Origin: VAZQ01 sp963841705
GTDB lineage: Bacteria > Pseudomonadota > Alphaproteobacteria > Rhizobiales > Xanthobacteraceae
DNA: 64,000 nt
NCBI GenBank assembly: GCA_963841705.1
Contig: CAWJDY010000003.1
Coordinates: forward strand, 1 to 64,000
Reading direction: 5' to 3'
The notes below the pieces were generated by a model. The model was given only the letters and a program-made list of their open reading frames with translations, did not search any database and was not told where the DNA came from. Positions 8,292 to 15,569 of this stretch are shown in pieces (position 1 is the stretch's first letter; every line of letters starts with the position of its first letter). The position numbers and the translations under genes are program-made.

Positions 8292-8636
8292 TCACGGCTC
8301 AGTCGCAAAGCGTAGCCGCCCCGTCGGCCGCAACGTCTTGATATCGAAGGTGCGGATCTCGGTCGCTCCGCCCACTTCCAGCGTCACCGCAATACGGTCT
8401 CCCGCCACGCCCGTCGCCACGATCCGTGCGCCCTTGGGCAGGAGCGCAGTGGTCTCGACCGGCGCTCCCGTGCTTCCCCCGGATGTGAAAAGGCGATAGC
8501 CGATCACCCCGATCACTGCCGCGATCGCGAGCAGCGTGGTTGCGCCGGCGAGCACCATCAGCCAGCGCACCTTCGCAACGATCCGCGCTGCGGCAGGATC
8601 GAGAGGCTGGTCTTCGTCCGCGGATGGGTTGCTCAT
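8292..8636 (-). CDS. small membrane-anchored protein (DUF6476-like)
   Basis: Start ATG 8636 gives 114 residues. A charged N-terminal tail (MSNPSADEDQPLDPAAARIV) precedes one transmembrane helix at about residues 25-47 (WLMVLAGATTLLAIAAVIGV), and then a small domain ending RTFDIKTLRPTGRLRFA. I recall proteins of this form beside rluD in Bradyrhizobium relatives, listed as DUF6476; the function is unknown. The gene is divergent from rluD and their start codons overlap in one CATG, so its ribosome site sits in the first codons of its neighbour. Confidence 0.75.
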   Translation of the reverse strand: MSNPSADEDQPLDPAAARIVAKVRWLMVLAGATTLLAIAAVIGVIGYRLFTSGGSTGAPVETTALLPKGARIVATGVAGDRIAVTLEVGGATEIRTFDIKTLRPTGRLRFATEP

Positions 8637-9651
8637 GGGAATGTCGGCGCAGGAGCGCAGCGAGGAACTGACGGTTGCCGCCGAGGATGCCGGGGCACGG
8701 CTCGACCGCGTCCTGGCGGCACACCTCGCGGAGCTCTCGCGCTCGCGCCACAAGGCGCTCATCCTGGCGGGACATGTCGCGGTCGACGGCGCCACGATCC
8801 GCGATCCGAGCTATCGCGTCAACGCTGCGAGCCGCATTCGCCTGACCGTCCCTCCCGCAACCGACGCCGAAGTCGCGCCGGAGAACATCCCGCTCGATAT
8901 CGTCTACGAGGACGACGAGCTCCTGGTCATCAACAAGCCCGCGGGCCTCGTCGTGCATCCCGCCGCGGGCAACTGGTCGGGCACCCTGGTCAATGCCTTG
9001 ATTGCTCATTGCGGCCCATCCCTCTCCGGCATCGGCGGCGAGAAACGCCCGGGCATCGTGCACCGCCTCGACAAGAACACCAGCGGCCTCCTGGTCGTCG
9101 CCAAGACCGATCGCGCCCACCGCGCGCTGAGCCGGCAGTTCGCCGACCATGGCCGTACCGGGGCGCTGCGCCGGGGCTACCTCGCTCTGGTCTGGGGCGT
9201 GCCGCAGCGCCCCCGCGGCAGCATCGAGAAGCCGATCGGCCGCCATCCGCATGCGCGCGACCGCATGGCCGTGCGCGCCGACGGCCGCACCGCGATCACC
9301 CATTGGGAGGTGATCGAGCGCTACCGCGGCATCAATGGCGAGCCGGTTGCCAGCCTGCTCGCATGCCGGCTGGAGACGGGACGCACGCATCAGCTGCGGG
9401 TCCACCTCGCCGCCATCGGCCATCCCATCCTCGGCGATGCGGTCTATGGGGCGGGGTTCAAGAGCAAGGCAAATCAGCTTCCCCCCGACGCCCAGGCTGC
9501 GCTCAAAGCCCTTGGCAGGCAGGCACTTCATGCTTATCTGATCGCTGTCGAACATCCCCTGGGTGGCAAAGTTCTGGAGTTCCGGTCGGAACTACCGGAC
9601 GATTTCCGTCGTTTACAACATAGCCTCGGTAATCAGGGCGCGTTGACCTGA
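8635..9651 (+). CDS. rluD: 23S rRNA pseudouridine synthase RluD
   Basis: RluD converts uridines of helix 69 in 23S rRNA to pseudouridine. The 338-residue product has an N-terminal S4 RNA-binding domain (RLDRVLAAHLAELSRSRHK) and then the RluA-type catalytic domain with VVHPAAGNWSGTLVNAL and the signature GIVHRLDKNTSGLLVVAK, whose aspartate is the catalytic residue. The C-terminal part has ETGRTHQLRVHLAAIGHPIL, typical of the family. The start may be ATG 8635 or ATG 8641; the longer frame upstream would run through the neighbouring gene. It stands upstream of rpoH, an order I associate with Hyphomicrobiales. Confidence 0.93.
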   Translation: MGMSAQERSEELTVAAEDAGARLDRVLAAHLAELSRSRHKALILAGHVAVDGATIRDPSYRVNAASRIRLTVPPATDAEVAPENIPLDIVYEDDELLVINKPAGLVVHPAAGNWSGTLVNALIAHCGPSLSGIGGEKRPGIVHRLDKNTSGLLVVAKTDRAHRALSRQFADHGRTGALRRGYLALVWGVPQRPRGSIEKPIGRHPHARDRMAVRADGRTAITHWEVIERYRGINGEPVASLLACRLETGRTHQLRVHLAAIGHPILGDAVYGAGFKSKANQLPPDAQAALKALGRQALHAYLIAVEHPLGGKVLEFRSELPDDFRRLQHSLGNQGALT

Positions 9652-9856
9652 AGGCAGAAGCTTCAGGTTATCAAGGGGTTAACCACGCACCCGGGGGTAA
9701 CGGCGACGTGACCCCGGCGATCTATCTTCGCTCGGGTTTGTCCTGTAATCTCGCACCTGCGATCGGGTATCGCAGGGACCAGCACCGTCGGCTCGGGGAG
9801 CGGCGGTGAGATCCGCCTGCCGGTCCAACCGGGGGCATATTGAGGAGGGCGCTGTC

Positions 9857-10774
9857 ATGGCCCGCGCTGCAATGTTACCAATCCCTTCGGCCGAATCCGG
9901 CCTCACCCGCTATCTTGAAGAGATCCGGCGGTTCCCGATGCTGGAGCCGCAGGACGAATACATGTTTGCCAAGCGCTGGCGGGAGCATGGCGACCGCGAG
10001 GCCGCGCATCGGCTCGTCACCAGCCATTTGCGTCTGGTTGCCAAGATCGCCATGGGCTATCGCGGCTACGGCCTGCCGATCTCGGAAGTGATCTCGGAGG
10101 GCAATGTCGGGTTGATGCAGGCGGTCAAGCGCTTCGAGCCCGAGAAGGGATTCCGGCTTGCCACCTACGCGATGTGGTGGATCAAGGCCGCCATCCAGGA
10201 ATACATCCTGCGCTCGTGGTCCCTGGTGAAGATGGGCACGACTGCCAACCAGAAGAAGCTGTTCTTCAACCTGCGCAAGGCGAAGAGCAAGATCTCGGCG
10301 CTGGAGGAAGGCGATCTGCGGCCGGACCAGGTCAAGATTATTGCCCGCCGGCTCGGCGTGACCGAGCAGGACGTGGTCGACATGAACCGCCGGCTCGGCG
10401 GGGACGTGTCGCTCAATGCTCCGATCCGGGAAGAGGGCGATTCCGGCGAATGGCAGGACTGGCTGGTCGATGAAGTCTCCGATCAGGAGACGCGGCTCGC
10501 GGAGAGCGAGGAATCAGACAACCGCCGCCAAGCCTTGGGCGAAGCCCTCTCGGTGCTCAACGACCGCGAGCGGCGCATCTTCGAGGCACGCCGGCTGGCG
10601 GATGACCCAATCACGCTGGAGGACCTCGCATCGGAATTCGGCGTCTCGCGCGAGCGCGTGCGCCAGATCGAGGTGCGCGCCTTCGAGAAGGTGCAGCGCG
10701 CGGTGAAGAACCGGGTCGCAGCCATGGAGATGCGCCCGGCCGCTGCGGCCGCCGTCGCCGCTGCCGTGCATTGA
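9857..10774 (+). CDS. rpoH: RNA polymerase heat-shock sigma factor RpoH (sigma-32)
   Basis: This 305-residue sigma-70-family protein directs transcription of heat-shock genes. It shows region 2 (LRLVAKIAMGYRGYGLPISE, then the DNA-melting part ATYAMWWIKAAIQEYILRSW), the sigma-32 hallmark RpoH box QKKLFFNLRK, and region 4 with a helix-turn-helix SEFGVSRERVRQIEVRAFEK. ATG 9857 is preceded by GGAGG, fixing the start 17 codons inside the open frame. The long GC-rich leader between rluD and this gene may hold its promoter, but I could not pick boxes with confidence. Many alphaproteobacteria carry several rpoH copies; which one this is cannot be told. The C-terminus ends in an unusual alanine-rich tail. 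Confidence 0.95.
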   Translation: MARAAMLPIPSAESGLTRYLEEIRRFPMLEPQDEYMFAKRWREHGDREAAHRLVTSHLRLVAKIAMGYRGYGLPISEVISEGNVGLMQAVKRFEPEKGFRLATYAMWWIKAAIQEYILRSWSLVKMGTTANQKKLFFNLRKAKSKISALEEGDLRPDQVKIIARRLGVTEQDVVDMNRRLGGDVSLNAPIREEGDSGEWQDWLVDEVSDQETRLAESEESDNRRQALGEALSVLNDRERRIFEARRLADDPITLEDLASEFGVSRERVRQIEVRAFEKVQRAVKNRVAAMEMRPAAAAAVAAAVH

Positions 10775-10854
10775 TTGGGTTGCAATCACCAGCCGCGTGT
10801 GGTGGGCAAAGCCTTTCCCCGCCGGCAGGCTTGTGCCCCTCACCCAACCCTCTC

Positions 10855-10882
10855 GCCGAAGTCGGATATATCCGACTTCGGC
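10855..10882. repeat. 28-bp perfect palindrome downstream of rpoH
   Basis: GCCGAAGTCGGATA is followed by its exact reverse complement. The preceding CCTCACCCAACCCTCTC flank is a common companion of this palindrome in Bradyrhizobium-like intergenic regions, as far as I recall. It lacks a T run, so it is better read as a dispersed repeat than an intrinsic terminator, though it could protect or end the rpoH transcript. Confidence 0.8.
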
Positions 10883-10997
10883 AAAGCTTGCTTGTAATCC
10901 ATGCTGCACTTTGGTAGAACATAAAGCGAACTGAGCTTGCCATTGTGCCTTGCGTGAAAGTGGTTGAGACGAGGTGATGCAACTAAGGTTTGTGGGA

Positions 10998-11073
10998 TTT
11001 TCCGCAAACGAAGCCAATTCCGCAAACGAAGCCAATGGGAAAAACCAAATAAAAACAATGAAGAAAGATGAAC
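10998..11073 (+). repeat. dispersed repeat copy A with an 18-bp tandem duplication
   Basis: TTCCGCAAACGAAGCCAA occurs twice head to tail (11000-11017 and 11018-11035). The whole 76-base segment aligns, in reverse orientation, with 60836-60912 about 50 kb away; near-identity covers the tandem unit and the flank down to GATGAAC. It falls in the 373-bp gene-free stretch between rpoH and rsmD, where I see no gene. Confidence 0.7.
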
Positions 11074-11147
11074 AGGGCAACCCATGGTCTGCTCTGAACT
11101 ACTAAGAGATGCATTTTCATGGCGTTACTCGTCCTGGGGTTGCGCCT

Positions 11148-11705
11148 TTACGCCGAGAAGCGCAGGAAGATGAATTCGGTGTCGTCGTAGGAGCGGCGCT
11201 CGATTTCTGCAAAGCCTTGGGGAGCGGCGAAGCCTGCCGTTGTCGCCTCCTCCACCACCGCCAGCGCGCCGGGGTAAAGCCAGCCGCCCTCGCGCGCTGA
11301 GGCAAGCGCTCTTTCCGCCAAACCTTGCCCATAGGGCGGATCAAGAAAAACCAGCGAGAAAGGCGCGAGCGCAGCCGGTACCCCCAGCCGCGTGGCGTCC
11401 CGCCGGAAAACCCGGGTTGCGCCACCGACGCCAAGCGCTTCCACGTTCTCCCGCAGCAGCGCGCGGGCCTCGGCAGCATGATCGACAAACAGCGCAAACT
11501 GCGCTCCGCGCGAAAGCGCCTCGAGCCCAATTGCACCGGTCCCGGCGAAAAGGTCGAGCACGCGCGCGCCGGGAAGTGGATCGGCATAGGCATGCACGAG
11601 AATGTTGAAGAGCGCTTCGCGCAGCCGATCGGCAGTGGGCCGGATCGCCTGGGATTTGGGAGCGGCGAGGACGCGGCCGCGCAGGCGCCCTCCCACAATG
11701 CGCAT
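11148..11705 (-). CDS. rsmD: 16S rRNA (guanine-966 N2) methyltransferase RsmD
   Basis: RsmD methylates G966 of 16S rRNA during small-subunit assembly. The 185-residue protein matches the family length. It opens MRIVGGRLRGRVL, then has RPTADRLREALFNIL, the SAM-binding motif I VLDLFAGTGAIGLEALSRGA, and the catalytic DPPY (VFLDPPYGQG). It lies just downstream of rluB on the same strand, 50 bp away, and the gap is filled by a palindromic repeat. rRNA-modification genes clustering here (rluD, rsmD, rluB, tadA for tRNA) fits a conserved chromosomal region. Confidence 0.93.
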   Translation of the reverse strand: MRIVGGRLRGRVLAAPKSQAIRPTADRLREALFNILVHAYADPLPGARVLDLFAGTGAIGLEALSRGAQFALFVDHAAEARALLRENVEALGVGGATRVFRRDATRLGVPAALAPFSLVFLDPPYGQGLAERALASAREGGWLYPGALAVVEEATTAGFAAPQGFAEIERRSYDDTEFIFLRFSA

Positions 11706-11706
11706 C

Positions 11707-11757
11707 AGAGCATGTCCAGCAAAAGTGCGAGCCGGTTTTGCGAACAGGACATGCTCT
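11707..11757. repeat. palindromic repeat overlapping the rluB stop codon
   Basis: AGAGCATGTCC and GGACATGCTCT form an exact 11-bp inverted repeat around a core with AAAAGTGCGAGCCGGTTTT. This layout (GAGCATG...AAAAGTG...CGGTTTT...CATGCTC) is a well-known dispersed palindrome of Bradyrhizobium-like genomes as I recall it. Its right edge provides two bases of the rluB TAG stop at 11756-11758. Confidence 0.8.
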
Positions 11758-12871
11758 AACGAATCTTCTTGTAGCCGCTGCGCCGGCGCCGCTTCTCGCG
11801 CCGTGCCTGCTCGGGCTCGCCAATATGGTTGGCAACGACGTTGCGCCTTAGCTTTTGCCTTATTAGCTTTTGCCTTGGCTTTTGCGCGGCCGGTTTTTTG
11901 CCGGTGCGCGGCTTGGCGTTCTCACCGTCATGCCGGCGCTTGTCGCGGGCATCTTTGTCTTCTGCCACGCGATCAACACGTGGATGGCCGGGGAAGGCCT
12001 TGCCATGACGGCCAGGAAAGCTCCACCTGGTTGGAGATTCCTCTGGTTGTGTCTCGCTCGCTTCTTGCAGCGGTGCGGAGAAGTCGGCATTGGCAAGCGC
12101 TGCGATCCGCGCGCCAAGCTGCTCGCGGAGAACACGCGTCCTCACCTCCTCGATCCTGCCGGGTGGAAGGTCTCCGAGCTGGAAGGGTCCGAATGACACC
12201 CGGATGAGGCGATTGACCGCAAGACCGAGATGGCCGAGCACGTTCTTGACCTCGCGGTTCTTGCCTTCCCTGATGGCAAAGGTCATCCAGAGGTTGCTGC
12301 CTTGCATAGGATCGAGGGTCGCCTCTATCGCCCCATAACGGATGCGATCGATCGTGATGCCGTCGCGAAGCGCGTCGAGCTCCTGCTGCGTCACCCGGCC
12401 GTGGGAGCGCACGCGATAGCGCCGCAGCCACCCGGTCGCGGGCAGCTCGAGCACGCGCGCGAGGCCGCCATCGTTGGTAAGAAGCAGGAGCCCCTCGGTG
12501 TTGAGGTCGAGCCGCCCCACGCTGATGAGGCGCGGCAAATGCTTGGGCACAAGATCGAAGATCGTGGGGCGGCTGTGCGGGTCGCGGTGCGAGGTCAAGA
12601 AGCCGCGCGGCTTGTGAAACAGAAAGAGCCGCGTACGCTCGCGCCGGGGCAGTGCCTGCCCGTCGACCGCAACGACGTCCTGCGCCCCTATGGTCACGGC
12701 GGGCGAGGCGATCACCTGCGCATTGACTCTGACCCGCCCCTCCGAGATCCACCGCTCCGCTTCGCGCCGCGAGGCGAGCCCCGCCCGCGCAATGACCTTG
12801 GCAACGCGCTCGCCGCGACCGTGATGATCGCGCCGCTCGCCTCTTTCTTCGCCATCGGCTCGCTCGGCCAT
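11756..12871 (-). CDS. rluB: 23S rRNA pseudouridine synthase RluB/RsuA family
   Basis: The 371-residue protein has an S4 domain (RVAKVIARAGLASRREAERW) and a RsuA/RluB catalytic domain with LISVGRLDLNTEGLLLLTND, where the aspartate is catalytic, and EGKNREVKNVLGHLGLAVNR. RluB makes one pseudouridine in 23S rRNA helix 89-90. Start ATG 12871 is confirmed by the start of the S4 domain; it overlaps the alternative tadA start in one CATG. The C-terminal extension after about residue 260 is basic and low-complexity, and a stretch of it is encoded by a dispersed palindromic repeat (11925-12011). Basic tails are common in alphaproteobacterial RluB, but this one has been built partly from repeat DNA. 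Confidence 0.9.
   Translation of the reverse strand: MAERADGEERGERRDHHGRGERVAKVIARAGLASRREAERWISEGRVRVNAQVIASPAVTIGAQDVVAVDGQALPRRERTRLFLFHKPRGFLTSHRDPHSRPTIFDLVPKHLPRLISVGRLDLNTEGLLLLTNDGGLARVLELPATGWLRRYRVRSHGRVTQQELDALRDGITIDRIRYGAIEATLDPMQGSNLWMTFAIREGKNREVKNVLGHLGLAVNRLIRVSFGPFQLGDLPPGRIEEVRTRVLREQLGARIAALANADFSAPLQEASETQPEESPTRWSFPGRHGKAFPGHPRVDRVAEDKDARDKRRHDGENAKPRTGKKPAAQKPRQKLIRQKLRRNVVANHIGEPEQARREKRRRRSGYKKIR
11925..12011. repeat. dispersed palindrome inserted in the rluB coding tail
   Basis: The plus strand reads CCGTCATGCCGGCGCTTGTC through GGCCTTGCCATGACGG and translates to a peptide like MPALVAGIFVF...NTWMAGEGLAMT. This is a degraded form of the MPGLVPGIHVF...KTWMAGTSPGMT reading that marks a very common intergenic palindrome in Hyphomicrobiales. 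CGTCATGCC and GGC(C)ATGACG ends are inverted, as are the inner CACG...CGTG arms. Here it sits in frame inside rluB without causing a stop. Confidence 0.7.
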
Positions 12872-12926
12872 GGTGGAAGTGATAGCAAGCTCGGGGCATA
12901 CCGACGAGCCATACCCTTCTGCAGAT

Positions 12927-13370
12927 ATGCCTCCCTTCATGGACCTCGCACTCACGCAGGCGCGCACGGCGGCCGCCGCCGGCGAGGTACCGGTCGGCTG
13001 CGTGATTGTGCATGCCGGCAACGTGATTGCGCAGACCGGCAACCGCACGCTGGCCGATCACGATCCCACGGCGCATGCCGAGATGCTGGCGATCCGTAAC
13101 GCAGCGGCGGCGCTCGGCAACGAAAGGCTGATCGACTGCGACCTCTATGTGACGCTCGAGCCATGCACCATGTGTGCAGCCGCGATCTCGTTCGCGCGCA
13201 TCCGGCGGCTCTACTACGGCGCCGCCGATCCCAAGGCAGGAGCGGTCGAGAATGGCGTGCGTTACTTCTCCGCCCCGACGTGCTTGCATCGGCCACAAAT
13301 CTATGGCGGCATCGCCGCGATCGAGGCGGCAGAGCTGCTGCAGAGCTTTTTTCGCGCTCGTCGAGGATAG
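12927..13370 (+). CDS. tadA: tRNA-specific adenosine deaminase TadA
   Basis: TadA deaminates the wobble adenosine of tRNA-Arg(ACG) to inosine. The product has the zinc-binding cytidine/deoxycytidylate deaminase motifs HAEMLAIRNAA (His and catalytic Glu) and PCTMCAAAI. It is about 147 residues from ATG 12927 (MPPFMDLALTQARTAAA), which matches where family members start; the longer start ATG 12870 would add 19 unrelated residues and overlap the rluB start. It is divergent from rluB, and the small exported-protein gene follows 14 bp downstream. Confidence 0.92.
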   Translation: MPPFMDLALTQARTAAAAGEVPVGCVIVHAGNVIAQTGNRTLADHDPTAHAEMLAIRNAAAALGNERLIDCDLYVTLEPCTMCAAAISFARIRRLYYGAADPKAGAVENGVRYFSAPTCLHRPQIYGGIAAIEAAELLQSFFRARRG

Positions 13371-13384
13371 TCCAGGAGGAACCC

Positions 13385-13660
13385 GTGAAGATATTCGTCG
13401 CGCTCGCTCTTTCGTCGCTTGCTTTCGCCGCGCCGGCGCATGCGCAAGAGCAGCAGTCGTTCAAGACCATCATCGGCAAAGGTTACGACATCAAGGCCGT
13501 GACCTTCGTGCGCGGGGAAGCGACGGACAACCGGGAAACTTTCGTAGTGACAATGCAGAAGGAGAAATCGGTGGCGGTCTGCTATTTTGCAGCTCCCAAC
13601 TGGATCAATCTGAGCAACGCCATGCTGGAAGATTCCAAACGCTGCGACGTGCGGTACTAA
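13385..13660 (+). CDS. small exported protein of unknown function
   Basis: A GTG start at 13385 with a strong AGGAGGA ribosome site gives 91 residues. Residues 1-20 (VKIFVALALSSLAFAAPAHA) are a signal peptide with an AHA-type cleavage site. The mature part has GKGYDIKAVTFVRGEA, FVVTMQKEKSVAVCYF and a second cysteine in SKRCDVRY, so one disulfide is possible in the periplasm. I recall similar short proteins in Bradyrhizobium relatives but know no function. Its stop overlaps the end of the convergent patatin gene by four bases. Confidence 0.75.
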   Translation: MKIFVALALSSLAFAAPAHAQEQQSFKTIIGKGYDIKAVTFVRGEATDNRETFVVTMQKEKSVAVCYFAAPNWINLSNAMLEDSKRCDVRY

Positions 13661-14484
13661 TCCTCCAGCAGTGTTTTGAGCTTCTGCTTGAGCTCGGCTT
13701 TGGCCGGCTGCGCGGCGCGTATGATCGCGCTCGCCTGGAGGAAGTCGAAGGCACGGAATAAGCTCACGTTCGGTTTCACCATGAGGTCGGGCGCGGCCTG
13801 CCGCACTTTTTCCGCCGTGATGGCGCCGCCCATCACCAGCACGGTCGTGACCAGGCATTCCCAGGGATTGGGAATATCGCGTCGTTCCAGAGCCGGCTCG
13901 CCGGAGAGGTCGACCGCCACGATCACGTCGGCCCGTTGCCGCAAGCGATCGAAGGGAAGCGGATTGCTTGCTGCGCCGTCGATCAGGACGCGGTCGTCGA
14001 TCACGACCGGCCGCATCACCGTCGGCAGCGCAATCGAGGCGGCAAGCGCCGGCCGCAGCGCCCCCTGCGAGAGCTCCACTTGCTCGCGCCGATGCAGGTC
14101 AGTCGCCATGACCATGAGGGGAATGGTCAGTTGATCGAATTCCTCGGGCACCTCCGTCGGCATGAACTCCTTGCAGAATTTCTCCGCATCTACGAGCGCA
14201 GCGCTGCCGAAGCCCAGGTTGAACAGGCTTGCAACTGTGCTCGCGCGGCTCGCGATCAGCCGGCGGAAGACTTCAGCGCGGTCGTGGGTAAGGGTGAGCA
14301 CGAAACGGCGGATATCCTTCGCCGCCATGCCGGCGGCATAGGCCGCACCGAACAGCGATCCCATGGAGCTGCCGGCGATCGCGACAGGCTTCCTGCCCAG
14401 CTCGTCCAAGGCTTCGAAGATGGCGATGTGCGCAAACCCGCGCGCGCCGCCTCCGCTCAGGGCAAGCGCAAAACTCTTGCTCAC
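13657..14484 (-). CDS. patatin-like phospholipase (RssA-type)
   Basis: This 275-residue protein has the patatin Ser-Asp dyad layout: oxyanion loop SGGGARGFAH at residues 10-19, nucleophile elbow GSSMG with Ser40, and the DGA motif (DGAASNPLPF) in the second half. Family members hydrolyse acyl chains of lipids at membranes. GTG 14484 overlaps the TGA of the upstream phosphotransferase gene (GTGA), implying translational coupling. It closes a tight leftward run purD, hydrolase, phosphotransferase, patatin. A Met start at 14514 is not supported because it would sit deeper in the upstream gene. Confidence 0.88.
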   Translation of the reverse strand: MSKSFALALSGGGARGFAHIAIFEALDELGRKPVAIAGSSMGSLFGAAYAAGMAAKDIRRFVLTLTHDRAEVFRRLIASRASTVASLFNLGFGSAALVDAEKFCKEFMPTEVPEEFDQLTIPLMVMATDLHRREQVELSQGALRPALAASIALPTVMRPVVIDDRVLIDGAASNPLPFDRLRQRADVIVAVDLSGEPALERRDIPNPWECLVTTVLVMGGAITAEKVRQAAPDLMVKPNVSLFRAFDFLQASAIIRAAQPAKAELKQKLKTLLED

Positions 14485-15569
14485 ACGGCGCCCGCCTGCC
14501 GTGCAAACTCCCATGCCTTGTACGCAAGCGGCCGTACCAGCGGCGCCATGGCGAGCGCCCTCTCGTTCGTCGCCGTTCCGTCGCGGACACGACCGACGAT
14601 CCCCTGCAGGATCGCGGCGAGACGAAAGAAGTTATAGGCGAGATAGATGGGCAGATACGGGCGCGGATCGAGACCGGTCCGTGCCACATAGGCATCGACA
14701 TACGCGCTGCGCGACGGAATGCCCAAGGCTACGAGATCATGACCGAGGAGCGAGCCAACCCCGGCACCTGTTTCCGACGGCGGCATGTCCCACTGCATCA
14801 GATGGTAGGTAAGGTCGGCGAGCGGGTCGCCGAGGGTGGAAAGCTCCCAGTCGAGCACCGCGAGAACGGCCGGGTCGGATGGTGCGAGAATGATGTTGTC
14901 GAGCCGATAATCGCCGTGCACCAGCCGCACCGGCGCGGCCGGCGGCAGATGCCGCGGCAGCCATGCGGCCAGTTGCTCCATCTCGCCGATCTCTTCGGTC
15001 CTGGAGGCATGATACTGCTTCGACCAGCGCTCGATCTGGCGAGTGACGTAATTCTCGCCCCGGCCGAACTCTGCGAGCCCGAGCGCTGCGGGCTCGAAGC
15101 AGTGCAGTCGCGCCAGGGTGGAGTTCATCGCGTCGTAAACGGCCGAGCGCTCGCGCGGATCCGCGGCAGGCATGTGCGGTTCCCAGATAACCCGGCCCGC
15201 AACGAAGCCCATCAGATAGAACGGCGTGCCGGCGACACTTTCGTCCTCGCAGTAGAGCACCGGCTCGGCGACGGGAAATCCCTGCTTGTGAAGCGCGCTG
15301 ATGACGCGGAACTCGCGGTCGACCGCATGCGCCGAAGGCAGCAGCTTTCCCGGCGGCTTGCGCCGGAGCACATACCGGCGGTGCCGCGTCTCTACGAGAT
15401 AGGTCGGGTTGGACTGGCCACCCTTGAACTGGCCCACTGCAAGCGGGCCGTGGAAGTCGGGCAGCCGAGCAGCGAGGAAAGCCTCGAGCCGCGCAACATC
15501 GATCGTGAGCGGCGGCGCCACTTCCTTTATGCCGGAGAAGGCGGCCTGCCGGTCGATTGCCTCGGTCAT
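14481..15569 (-). CDS. APH/ACAD10-like phosphotransferase family protein
   Basis: The 362-residue product is a protein-kinase-fold phosphotransferase. It has the nucleotide-binding lobe (GQSNPTYLVETRHRRYVLRR), the catalytic loop LVHGDYRLDNIIL with the conserved HGD and Asn, and the metal-binding DWE of VLDWELSTLGDP. The closest style is the aminoglycoside phosphotransferase family branch near ACAD10/11, which is linked to acyl-CoA metabolism (phosphorylation of 4-hydroxyacyl-CoA), not drug resistance. Start ATG 15569 overlaps the stop of the alpha/beta hydrolase gene (ATGA). Substrate in this organism is unknown. Confidence 0.87.
   Translation of the reverse strand: MTEAIDRQAAFSGIKEVAPPLTIDVARLEAFLAARLPDFHGPLAVGQFKGGQSNPTYLVETRHRRYVLRRKPPGKLLPSAHAVDREFRVISALHKQGFPVAEPVLYCEDESVAGTPFYLMGFVAGRVIWEPHMPAADPRERSAVYDAMNSTLARLHCFEPAALGLAEFGRGENYVTRQIERWSKQYHASRTEEIGEMEQLAAWLPRHLPPAAPVRLVHGDYRLDNIILAPSDPAVLAVLDWELSTLGDPLADLTYHLMQWDMPPSETGAGVGSLLGHDLVALGIPSRSAYVDAYVARTGLDPRPYLPIYLAYNFFRLAAILQGIVGRVRDGTATNERALAMAPLVRPLAYKAWEFARQAGAV

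Noticed and set aside
8299..9555. A 418-codon open frame antisense to rluD
   Set aside because: It is a high-GC shadow: the plus strand encodes a clear RluD with catalytic HRLDKNTSG, and the antisense frame has no domain.
11973..13298. A 441-codon minus-strand frame across rluB and tadA
   Set aside because: Both strands here are explained by rluB (minus, another frame) and tadA (plus); the frame is arginine-rich and low-complexity, as shadows are in GC-rich DNA.
14481..15569. Aminoglycoside resistance kinase
   Set aside because: The fold is APH-like, but the FKGGQSNPTYLV and DYRLDNI context matches the ACAD10/acyl-metabolism branch; no resistance context.
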